Part shown: positions 1 to 5,154 of the stretch, one piece after another
How the letters are laid out: each line of letters begins with the position of its first letter
Position numbering within the stretch: position 1 is the stretch's first letter
NCBI GenBank assembly: GCA_014523515.1
Contig: JAATVJ010000015.1
Location: 1 to 6,699, forward strand
Origin: Nitrososphaerales archaeon TH1177
GTDB lineage: Archaea; Thermoproteota; Nitrososphaeria; Nitrososphaerales; Nitrososphaeraceae
Direction of reading: 5' to 3'
Length of the DNA stretch: 6,699 nt
Notes under the pieces: generated by a model
Database searches by the model: none
The model's input: only the letters and a program-made list of their open reading frames with translations
What the model was told of the DNA's origin: nothing
Made by a program: the position numbers and the translations under genes

Positions 1-7
1 CCCTTTT

Positions 8-217
8 ATGGAAAAAATTTCAATTGACTCTGATCGAGTAATAATAAAAGATAATAAAAGAAACAGAATAGCAGAAGTTATTTTAAGAAATGGAGAATTA
101 AGGTGTTTATTAGATGAAAAAATAGATTGTGTTCATATAGGGTTTGTTTATTCTATTCCTGAAGTTTACATTGTACTAAACGATAAAGGAATGAAAGCTC
201 CAAAATCATTGCATTGA
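8..217 (+). CDS. Small hypothetical protein, possibly cut by the left edge
   Basis: This open frame of 69 residues from an ATG ends in TGA. The two codons before the ATG are also open, so the true start may lie outside the window and the visible part may be the C-terminal portion of a longer protein. The product is soluble, mixed-charge and predicted beta-rich. It has a basic patch (KDNKRNR, about residues 14-20), a stretch with two cysteines (Cys33 and Cys41), and no membrane segment. I do not recognise a family. Third codon positions are mostly A or T, like the neighbours, which supports real coding. The 74 bases that follow carry the promoter of the next gene. Confidence 0.55.
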   Translation: MEKISIDSDRVIIKDNKRNRIAEVILRNGELRCLLDEKIDCVHIGFVYSIPEVYIVLNDKGMKAPKSLH

Positions 218-245
218 AAATTTTTATAATTAAATTATCTTCCAC

Positions 246-258
246 ATTGATAATCAAT
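246..258. repeat. Perfect palindrome next to the TATA box of the channel gene
   Basis: ATTGAT, one central A, then ATCAAT form a perfect 13-base inverted repeat. It ends at the first base of the TATA-like element at 258-265. A palindrome at or beside the BRE/TATA site is a classic position for an archaeal repressor or activator site. In DNA this AT-rich a short palindrome can also arise by chance, so the operator role is inference. Confidence 0.35.
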
Positions 259-265
259 TTAAATA
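258..265 (+). promoter_or_regulatory. Probable TATA box for the TRIC-family gene
   Basis: TTTAAATA is centred about 30 bases before the TTG start at 292. Archaeal TATA boxes lie about 26-27 bases before the transcription start, so transcription would begin a few bases before the start codon and give a leaderless or nearly leaderless mRNA. No Shine-Dalgarno sequence precedes the start. The AT-rich background makes any single TATA call uncertain. Confidence 0.4.
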
Positions 266-291
266 AATAATAAGAAATAATTAATATTTAG

Positions 292-939
292 TTGGACAAT
301 ATCTTTTTCTCAATTCCCTTATTACTTCAAATATTAGATTTATTTGGTGTAATGGTATTTGCTGTAACTGGTGCATTGAAAGCAATCAAATACAAGATGG
401 ATATTGTTGGCGTTATAATATTAGCTAGTAGCACAGGTTTAGCCGGGGGATTAATCAGAGATATTCTTTTAGACAGATTACCACCTAAAATTATATCAGA
501 TCCGTATTATCTAACTATTGCAGTATCTACAGGTGTTATTGTATTTTTTTTACATCCCTTTTTTAAGGAACGAGAAAATTTATTTTTAAAATTTGATGCA
601 ATAGGTTTAGGAGTTTTTAGTATCATTGGCTCCAGTATTGCTTATGAAATGTTAGGATTAAATTTTCTTGCTATGGCCATATCAGGAATTTTTACTGCCA
701 TTGGAGGTGGAATAGTAAGAGATGTTCTTGTTAAAGAAATTCCATTAGTATTTATTAAAGAATTATATGCATCAGCAAGTTTTTTAGGAATAGTAATATT
801 TTTTATTCTAATATACTTTGATTCTAATTACAATATTTCCATGATTGTATGTATAGTTATCATTACATTATTTCGACTGTTAGCAATGAAATATAATTGG
901 AATCTACCAAAAACGTATTTAAGGAAAGAAAGAGACTAA
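292..939 (+). CDS. TRIC-family (UPF0126/YicG-like) monovalent cation channel
   Basis: This 215-residue integral membrane protein belongs to the trimeric intracellular cation channel family (bacterial YicG/YadS type). Family members form homotrimeric potassium-permeable channels in the cytoplasmic membrane. It shows the internal duplication of the family: two homologous halves each carry a GG-x2-RD motif, at residues 52-57 (GGLIRD) and 139-144 (GGIVRD). It also keeps VTGALKA (25-31), FDAIGLGVFSIIG (101-113) and PLVFIKELYA (151-160), all matching YicG-type sequences, with about seven hydrophobic segments. Length is typical. The start is TTG: an in-frame TAG lies directly before it, and the first ATG (352) would remove most of the first membrane segment. 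The conserved core makes the family assignment firm; ion selectivity and physiological role are inferred from the family. Confidence 0.92.
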   Translation: MDNIFFSIPLLLQILDLFGVMVFAVTGALKAIKYKMDIVGVIILASSTGLAGGLIRDILLDRLPPKIISDPYYLTIAVSTGVIVFFLHPFFKERENLFLKFDAIGLGVFSIIGSSIAYEMLGLNFLAMAISGIFTAIGGGIVRDVLVKEIPLVFIKELYASASFLGIVIFFILIYFDSNYNISMIVCIVIITLFRLLAMKYNWNLPKTYLRKERD

Positions 940-993
940 TTACAAAATTGGATTTAATTTCTATAATAAAAAGAGTAAAAACGCCACCATGAA

Positions 994-1026
994 TTCTTGA
1001 AAAGCATACTAGGCCAGTATCAAGAA
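994..1026. repeat. Bulged stem-loop in the gene-less stretch
   Basis: The outer arms TTCTTG (994-999) and CAAGAA (1021-1026) pair. A six-base asymmetric bulge follows, then the inner arms ATACT (1006-1010) and AGTAT (1016-1020) enclose the loop AGGCC. That makes eleven perfect base pairs in 33 bases, in one of the more GC-rich parts of the window. It starts 55 bases after the channel gene's stop codon, so it might shape the 3' end of that transcript or be part of a small RNA. Either role is inference. Confidence 0.3.
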
Positions 1027-1245
1027 CCAAAAGCAAAGGCAGAATTCTAGTATAGGCATTTCCTTTAAATAATACCACATAGATCTCGCATCGGCAGCGA
1101 TTAAGGTAGAACCTTTCCAGTTTTGAAAGAATAATTGGTATTTGGAGACATTAGTGTATGCAATTCAATCGCAAAAGGTCTTGGACTTTCAATATAACCT
1201 TTAGTCATAGAAACAATAGATAATGAATTATTTTTAATACTCTAA

Positions 1246-1577
1246 GCAGAATGCTTTCTTCCTTATATTGATGAAGATCCGTCTAATGAAAAAGAGGAAT
1301 TAGATAATGAAGGAGTAATATTTGAGAATTTTAATACAGAAGAATCCATTAATGAAGTGGTAGTAGTAGTAATAGTAAGAAAACAGAATCTAATGAGCAT
1401 TAAATTAGAGATAACATAACAGAGTCTTTGAATATATATTTAGTGATGGTAATCAATAAAAAAAGAGATTATTAGTGAAAAAGGTTGTAGCGACGATATA
1501 GAAGAGTTACCTATGAAGATAACGACAACAATGAGGATAATGACAACATAAACATAGATAATATTGAAACTAAATAA
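1246..1577 (+). pseudogene. Possible decayed coding sequence with an acidic, low-complexity tail
   Basis: A plus-strand frame is open for 57 codons (1246-1416) with no usable start. It reads as an acidic segment, for example YIDEDPSNEKEELDNEG at 1264-1314. The same kind of composition continues in another frame after a GTA/TAG microsatellite near 1357-1376, where SSSNSKKTESNEH is read from 1362. KEIISEKGCSDDIEELP (1462-1512) follows, and finally YEDNDNNEDNDN (1512-1547) runs to a TAA at 1575-1577. Matching composition scattered over several frames suggests a disordered Asp/Glu/Asn/Ser-rich C-terminal tail broken by indels. No family is recognised. Chance open frames in AT-rich DNA remain a fair alternative. 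Confidence 0.3.
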
Positions 1578-1590
1578 GATATAAAATTCA

Positions 1591-1608
1591 TGAAAAGGAA
1601 TTTATCTT
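1591..1608 (+). promoter_or_regulatory. Probable BRE/TATA promoter of the exported-protein gene
   Basis: A purine-rich run (GAAAAGGAA, 1592-1600) that can serve as a BRE is followed by TTTATCTT (1601-1608). The latter is centred about 26 bases before the ATG at 1630. This is the spacing expected when the start codon is at or next to the first transcribed base. No Shine-Dalgarno sequence separates the box from the ATG. Confidence 0.45.
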
Positions 1609-1629
1609 GATCTTACAATATTATAAGTC

Positions 1630-2595
1630 ATGAACTTTATAATATATTCTAAATATATAATTACATCTTTGATTATATTGTTTTTTTTAATTATACTAGT
1701 ACCTACTGAATTATACGGAGAAGAATTTTCAATTTCAATTGTAGATCAAAAAATCTTTCAAGATTTAAATGGAGAGTGGAATTTAGTCGGTGTAGTACAA
1801 AGTAATGAAGGTACGCCTTTAGAAGTTAAAATAGGTGTAAATATAACTAAACCAAATAACGTATCTTCAATTTTAGCAAGTAACACATTTACTAATGTAA
1901 TATATCCATATACAGCTGCCCCGTTTAAATTTACTATTAGCAGTAACGAATTATTTAAGGGATTGGCCTATCCTATTGAGACAAAAAAAATAGCAAAGCC
2001 ATTCTTTATGGAGTTAAGACAGAATTATTCAAATTTTGCGACGGATGATGAAAAAGCTCTAGTGGGTACAATAAAAAATAAAGGCTCCAATATAATTAAA
2101 AATGTTGCAGTATATGCTTCGGTACATTCAATCAATGGTACTCAAATAGATTCTGTAAAAAGCACCGTAATTCCAGTAATTTATCCTAATGAAGAAATTA
2201 GTTATAAAATTATTCCTGATGATGCGATAAAGGATGATGTTTACTTCTATAGCTGTGCTGGATTGGATATCAATGCTCCTATATCTACACTGAGTATTGG
2301 AAATGGAGAATATATTGTTTTCAATTTAGAAAGTGTTTCTGCTATTAGCAACTTTAGATATGAAAATTCATCAGATAGTATTATTTTTGAAATTAAACCA
2401 TATAATCCAGTAGGGGGACCAACAATCTTTCAAATTCCACAAATTTCTTCAAACCAAAAAATAGATATTTTTTTAGATGGGAAACAATATGAAAATAAAA
2501 TAGTTACTATGGATGGTAAAACAATTAGTATGAATATATTTATTCCAAAAGACAAACATGAAGTAAAAATTTCAGGAATAAGAAATCAGCTTTAA
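1630..2595 (+). CDS. Exported thaumarchaeal protein with an FxLYD-like domain
   Basis: This 321-residue protein begins with a hydrophobic signal or anchor segment (about residues 8-25, followed by VPTELYGEE), so the rest should lie outside the cytoplasmic membrane. The mature part is beta-rich. Residues about 142-196 follow the FxLYD pattern: LVGTIKNKGSNIIKNVAVYA, then a polar turn, then a YPNEEISYKI strand. Residues about 49-72 (GEWNLVGVVQSN...VKIGVNI) resemble a second, degenerate strand set of the same type. A C-terminal segment (about 274-318) ending in KHEVKISGIR looks like another small beta domain. There is a single cysteine (209) and several Asn-x-Ser/Thr sites. I recognise the overall type from thaumarchaeal genomes but know of no assigned function; cell-surface adhesion or binding is only a guess. 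The ATG fits the TATA box 26 bases upstream. Confidence 0.85.
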   Translation: MNFIIYSKYIITSLIILFFLIILVPTELYGEEFSISIVDQKIFQDLNGEWNLVGVVQSNEGTPLEVKIGVNITKPNNVSSILASNTFTNVIYPYTAAPFKFTISSNELFKGLAYPIETKKIAKPFFMELRQNYSNFATDDEKALVGTIKNKGSNIIKNVAVYASVHSINGTQIDSVKSTVIPVIYPNEEISYKIIPDDAIKDDVYFYSCAGLDINAPISTLSIGNGEYIVFNLESVSAISNFRYENSSDSIIFEIKPYNPVGGPTIFQIPQISSNQKIDIFLDGKQYENKIVTMDGKTISMNIFIPKDKHEVKISGIRNQL

Positions 2596-2729
2596 ATCTT
2601 TATAAGTAATATTTCATCGCTGTTAGATAAAGTCTCTCGTATTTTCTTTCCATTTTTATGTTTTATAACAATATCTTCTTTAGCGGTTATTTCTGAATTG
2701 TATTCTACGAAATAGAAACACGGTTTCAT
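2592..2729 (-). CDS. Possible small protein of 45 residues
   Basis: The frame runs from ATG (2729-2727) to TAA (2594-2592). It encodes a balanced, charged 45-residue product that starts MKPCFYFVEYNSE and ends SDEILLIKI. An aromatic N-terminal strand, a KHKNGKKIRE turn and a hydrophobic C-terminal strand suggest a small beta-rich protein rather than random translation. An in-frame TAA sits directly before the ATG, so this is the only reasonable start. It is convergent with the exported-protein gene and overlaps its stop region by four bases. I do not recognise a family, and an open frame this short can occur by chance. Confidence 0.38.
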   Translation of the reverse strand: MKPCFYFVEYNSEITAKEDIVIKHKNGKKIRETLSNSDEILLIKI

Positions 2730-2756
2730 TTAATTATTAGTAGTTGTAGTAGTTAG

Positions 2757-2888
2757 ATAACTGCTGAAATATTTTTTGAAAAGGCACATGACAAATATAA
2801 TTTCAAAGCTAATAGATATAACATGAAGACGTTCTTTCCAACATAAGATAAGGAATAGTTTTCAAGATATAGTCATATCGGTAAATAA
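2757..2888 (+). pseudogene. Possible decayed coding fragment
   Basis: A plus-strand frame without a usable upstream start reads AEIFFEKAHDKYNFKANRYN and continues to MKTFFPT, where a TAA occurs at 2844. The same frame then continues through a TAG (2856) into FSRYSHIGK before a final TAA at 2886-2888. The first 29 codons look like genuine protein, with regular charge and aromatic spacing. No start, promoter or recognised family supports it, so it is offered only as a likely remnant. Confidence 0.22.
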
Positions 2889-2971
2889 AGAGCCTAAAAA
2901 AATAGACAACAATCTACAAATAATAAAATTTCTCTTTTCATAAAAAATTTCATAAAAGTTACAATTTAATT

Positions 2972-2989
2972 CTATTTATTTATAAATAG
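2972..2989. repeat. Short perfect inverted repeat
   Basis: CTATTTAT (2972-2979) and ATAAATAG (2982-2989) are perfect reverse complements separated by TT. The repeat lies in an extremely AT-rich spacer about 165 bases before the gene at 3152. A two-base loop is too tight for a good RNA hairpin, so a dimeric protein site is the likelier reading, if it means anything. Confidence 0.25.
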
Positions 2990-3080
2990 TCAAAAAAAAT
3001 ATAAAAGCATCCAAAAGGACAAGAAATAAGAAAAATAATTTATATTTAAGGTATGAATATTTAGAGGAATCCAAAGCCTT

Positions 3081-3102
3081 AAAATATTTACAAAAATATT
3101 TT
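3081..3102. repeat. AT-rich inverted repeat upstream of the DUF6659-like gene
   Basis: AAAATATTT (3081-3089) and AAATATTTT (3094-3102) are reverse complements separated by ACAA. A smaller AATAG/CTATT pair follows at about 3105-3122. They lie 50-70 bases before the ATG at 3152, upstream of where the TATA box should be, a place where an archaeal activator or repressor could bind. The A/T composition means chance is a real possibility. Confidence 0.25.
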
Positions 3103-3120
3103 AAAAATAGCTAAAAACTA

Positions 3121-3130
3121 TTAATATTTG
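3121..3130 (+). promoter_or_regulatory. Possible TATA box of the gene at 3152
   Basis: TTAATATTTG is centred about 26-27 bases before the ATG at 3152, the spacing expected for leaderless archaeal transcription. No Shine-Dalgarno sequence is seen in the intervening bases. The match to a TATA box is modest and the region is rich in A and T. Confidence 0.3.
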
Positions 3131-3151
3131 TATTTTTGAATATAATGATAT

Positions 3152-3511
3152 ATGGATTATGATGATTTATGTAAATCTATATTAGATCTGGACTCTAAAA
3201 TAAGATTTGCCGGAATATGTGATGAATCTGGAGAGATAAAACATGGTGGTCAAAAAGAAGGAATAGAAAATATCCTCAGTAATGAAGAAACAAGAAAATC
3301 AAATTTACAGGCTTTAGCAAGATGGGGATTGAGAAATTCCTTATCTTCGAAAATAGGAAGAGGAAAATATGCAATGGCAGAATATGAAAAAATTAAACGA
3401 ATTACCATTCCATTAGATGATGATCATTTATTGCTTATTACTACAGAAGTAGAAGCAGATCATGCACAAATTATTAATAATGTCCTAAAGTTATTAAGTG
3501 TAAGTTCATAA
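3152..3511 (+). CDS. DUF6659-like conserved thaumarchaeal protein
   Basis: This 119-residue cytosolic protein has no membrane segment and closely resembles a short family that I know from Thaumarchaeota and that I believe is called DUF6659. Conserved-looking blocks are a helical start MDYDDLCKSILDLD (1-14), IRFAGICDESGEIKHGGQKEG (17-37), KSNLQALARWGLRNSL (49-64), and KYAMAEYEKIKRITIPLDDD (72-91). It ends in a hydrophobic strand HLLLITTEVEADH (92-104) and a helix. The alternation of helix and strand, with HLLLITTE near the end, recalls the profilin-like Roadblock/LC7 fold, which is inference. Biochemical function is unknown. Its TAA is followed immediately by the ATG of the broken Lrp/AsnC domain gene, so the two were probably cotranscribed. 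Confidence 0.88.
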   Translation: MDYDDLCKSILDLDSKIRFAGICDESGEIKHGGQKEGIENILSNEETRKSNLQALARWGLRNSLSSKIGRGKYAMAEYEKIKRITIPLDDDHLLLITTEVEADHAQIINNVLKLLSVSS

Positions 3512-3746
3512 ATGGCAGAGGCTTTTGTTTTAATTACTTATTACAAAGGTCACGAAGAAAAAATATATTAAATGAATTAAACAGACTAAAAGCAATATTG
3601 ACAGTAAACAGGATTCAAGGTCCGTATAATATCCTTATCAAAATAAAAAAAGTTGAGACAATTGATGGGATAAAGAAACAATTACATCAGAAATTAAAAC
3701 AATTGATAAAATTGGTTATACTTTAACGTTGAAAGTTAAAATATGA
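3512..3746 (+). pseudogene. Frameshifted free-standing Lrp/AsnC ligand-binding (RAM) domain gene
   Basis: Three consecutive reading frames each give a part of one AsnC/Lrp C-terminal domain. Residues MAEAFVLITYYKGHEEKI come from 3512-3565. LNELNRLKAILTVNRIQGPY then NILIKIKKVETIDGI come from 3568-3672. KETITSEIKTIDKIGYTLTL then KVKI and TGA come from 3672-3746. Joined they make about 77 residues, the usual size of thaumarchaeal single-domain members, including the family-typical GPYNILIKI strand and the C-terminal IDKIGYTLTLKV. The first break looks like an extra TA in ATATA near 3563-3567, and the second like one missing A in the run near 3672. As written, only a 19-residue peptide is made before TAA at 3569. 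Such domains bind amino acids or other small effectors and oligomerise; that activity should be lost. Sequencing error is the main alternative. Confidence 0.8.
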
Positions 3747-3752
3747 CGAGAA

Positions 3753-3805
3753 TAAGAAGAAGCTCAATGCCATAAAACAATATAGCTATTATTTAATTCT
3801 TCTTA
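3753..3805. repeat. Inverted repeat between converging genes
   Basis: TAAGAAGAA (3753-3761) and TTCTTCTTA (3797-3805) are perfect nine-base reverse complements. A nested AGCT/AGCT pair (3761-3764 and 3784-3787) could extend the structure at the cost of an internal loop. It lies directly after the TGA of the broken Lrp/AsnC gene and before the convergent gene end at 3855. It could mark transcript ends for both strands. The 35-base gap between the arms makes this uncertain. Confidence 0.28.
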
Positions 3806-3854
3806 CATCAGATAAATTTATATAAAAATAGTGTCTTAAAATAATTTTTTAATA

Positions 3855-4280
3855 TTATATCAATTTTTCGGATTTAGTAATCCATTTTCCTGATTTTTTG
3901 TCTAAGATCAGATTGCCAATTATAGTCCCTTTTTTATATACTTTTGCTATTTCTTTATTAGCACCAATCAATGATAGAAAAAAGGAATCTTTTTGATGAT
4001 AACCAGATTCAACCACTTTTGTTGATAATTTATTACTGGCTTTAATTATTAAATTCCTAGCAACAGACCAATCACCTTTCCAAGAAATAATTTCAAAATT
4101 ACCAAAATTTTTGGTGATTAATAAATATCCTTCTAATTTTGCTTCGAATTTTTTCTTATTCTCCAATGCATAGGAATTCATCCATTTTAATGCTTCTTCT
4201 GCCTTTCGGTCCTCTATCCCAAAGTTGTCTGCATTTGCCAAGATATAGAACTTGGAGATATAGCTATTAAACAGTATCAT
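3855..4280 (-). CDS. Hypothetical protein of 141 residues
   Basis: I do not recognise this family. The product is soluble, lysine-rich and without a membrane segment or cysteines. It appears alpha/beta: an N-terminal strand with ILANADNFGI (13-22), a helix KAEEALKWMNSYALENKKKF (26-45), strands around KLEGYLLITKNFGNFEIISW (48-67), then GDWSVARNLIIKASNKL (69-85) and a C-terminal strand-rich part. The conserved-looking W-x2-DW pattern (67-71) may help a profile search. The ATG is preceded by a good TATA-like element 32-38 bases upstream, which supports this start. It lies 59 bases after the stop of the methyltransferase gene on the same strand and seems to have its own promoter. Confidence 0.75.
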   Translation of the reverse strand: MILFNSYISKFYILANADNFGIEDRKAEEALKWMNSYALENKKKFEAKLEGYLLITKNFGNFEIISWKGDWSVARNLIIKASNKLSTKVVESGYHQKDSFFLSLIGANKEIAKVYKKGTIIGNLILDKKSGKWITKSEKLI

Positions 4281-4310
4281 TTTTATTTATTTAACAAATT
4301 TCTTTTTTTT

Positions 4311-4320
4311 GTATAATAAG
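4311..4320 (-). promoter_or_regulatory. Probable TATA box of the 141-residue protein gene
   Basis: On the minus strand this reads CTTATTATAC, centred about 35 bases before the ATG. Transcription would then start about 9 bases before the start codon. The site sits in the 59-base gap between two same-strand genes, which argues that the downstream gene is transcribed separately. Confidence 0.38.
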
Positions 4321-4339
4321 AGAAAATTATTAAGTGTTT

Positions 4340-4954
4340 TTAGTTTTTAGTAAATTCAAAATTAATTATTCTAATCCGTTTAGGATCTCCATTAAATATT
4401 TGAAGAAGCGATGTCATATAATTTTCTTGATATCCTTCAAAGTCATTTAATACAATAAATCCTATTGACTGAAAAATTTGTTTTAAATTATCAACTTCTT
4501 TGTAAAAGTAATTATTAGATACAGGTTGAAATAATTCATCAGTTATTTCTGTTATTAGTATAAATAATCCTTTTTTCAGTAATTTTTTATAAGCAATCTT
4601 ATAGAAAATTTCCCATTTTTCTCTATAATGTTTATCTATATATTTAGGATCAGGAAGAACCGATATAATTTTATAGATAGATTCATCTTCAAATAAAGGC
4701 AGAACATCCTCATATGAAAAATTTAGTAACATAACATTTGGCGATTTGATATTATATTTAGCTTTATTAAAATATTCTTCTTGTATTTCTATACCAATAA
4801 AGTAATAATCATGATTTTTTTCAGAAAGTGATTTTATTAAATTACCATCGCCTATTCCTAATTCCACGACTAATTTTTTATTTTTTGGAATATTATTAAG
4901 GAAACTTTTATTCATCATTAAGAAATAATATATATCGTATTTGTATTTTATCAA
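4340..4954 (-). CDS. TrmB-like class I SAM-dependent methyltransferase
   Basis: This 204-residue Rossmann-fold methyltransferase resembles TrmB, the tRNA (guanine-N7) methyltransferase acting on G46. Motif I is ELGIGDGN (31-38) and the acidic strand-2 end is FIGIEIQEE (52-60), both as in TrmB. VLPDPKYIDKHYREKW (99-114) lines up with the family's NFPDPWPKKRHxKRR, and the later ITD (137-139) with the FKTD block. ENYMTSLLQIFNGDPKRIRI (177-196) lines up with the C-terminal MTEYEEKF segment. The Trp of PDPW, several basic residues and the Glu of TxYE are replaced, so the substrate may differ from tRNA G46. The longest frame begins with TTG (4954); ATGs at 4918 and 4915 are good alternatives and would still leave a full SAM domain. 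It is short at the N terminus compared with bacterial TrmB. Confidence 0.8.
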   Translation of the reverse strand: MIKYKYDIYYFLMMNKSFLNNIPKNKKLVVELGIGDGNLIKSLSEKNHDYYFIGIEIQEEYFNKAKYNIKSPNVMLLNFSYEDVLPLFEDESIYKIISVLPDPKYIDKHYREKWEIFYKIAYKKLLKKGLFILITEITDELFQPVSNNYFYKEVDNLKQIFQSIGFIVLNDFEGYQENYMTSLLQIFNGDPKRIRIINFEFTKN

Positions 4955-5154
4955 AATGCAATATAATTATAAATTTTTTCAATATTATTAATTTAAGAAA
5001 TATTTAAAATACTTCATATGAAAAGGAGAAAATTTAAATTTATGGTTTAGAACATGATCAAAAACTATTATAATATAATTCTGCTTAAATTGAACCATCT
5101 TTCTAATGAGAATGGATTAAGACTATAGATTTATATTAATTAAAAAAATTGCAG

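Larger units (their letters stand above)
940..1629. other. 690-base stretch without an intact gene
   Basis: No intact gene is visible here. About 980-1120 is clearly less AT-rich than the surrounding DNA and contains a bulged stem-loop (994-1026). From about 967 to 1419 one plus-strand frame gives protein-like stretches such as FGDISVCNSIAKGLGL (1141-1188) separated by stops at 1048, 1066, 1102, 1132, 1195 and 1243. That number of stops is not strikingly below chance. A minus-strand frame is also open for about 46 codons between roughly 1243 and 1103, so the coding strand of the left part cannot be settled by eye. The right part (1246-1577) reads as an acidic tail on the plus strand and is listed separately. 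Confidence 0.5.
2596..3151. other. 556-base spacer with few supported elements
   Basis: The left end holds the possible 45-codon minus-strand gene (2592-2729). The middle holds a possible decayed plus-strand fragment (2757-2888). The right half (about 2890-3151) is extremely AT-rich and shows only short inverted repeats (2972-2989 and 3081-3102). There is a tandem TTTCATAAAA copy pair (2937-2946 and 2948-2957). The promoter of the gene at 3152 must lie here; TTAATATTTG at 3121-3130 has the right spacing for a TATA box. Confidence 0.5.
3512..3854. other. 343-base stretch without an intact gene
   Basis: Most of this stretch is the frameshifted Lrp/AsnC domain gene (3512-3746). The remaining 108 bases between it and the stop of the minus-strand gene contain a long imperfect hairpin (3753-3805) and otherwise only AT-rich sequence. 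Transcripts converge here, so termination signals for both strands are expected in this interval. No clear T-rich terminator stands out from the background. Confidence 0.5.

Noticed and set aside
863..1078. Minus-strand open frame of 71 codons
   Set aside because: It overlaps the end of the well-supported TRIC channel gene, has no family resemblance, and its hydrophobic character comes from the reverse of AT-rich coding DNA. It is most likely a shadow frame.
1357..1376. GTA/TAG-type trinucleotide run as a functional repeat
   Set aside because: Only a few imperfect units; better explained as a slippage-prone site inside a possible decayed coding sequence.
940..1629. tRNA or other known structured RNA gene in the long spacer
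   Set aside because: Apart from the bulged hairpin, no cloverleaf, TTC-type T-loop or recognisable RNA core was seen.
4988..5098. Minus-strand open frame of 36 codons upstream of the methyltransferase
   Set aside because: Too short and dominated by Phe, Lys, Ile and Asn as expected from AT-rich spacer; no promoter or family evidence.
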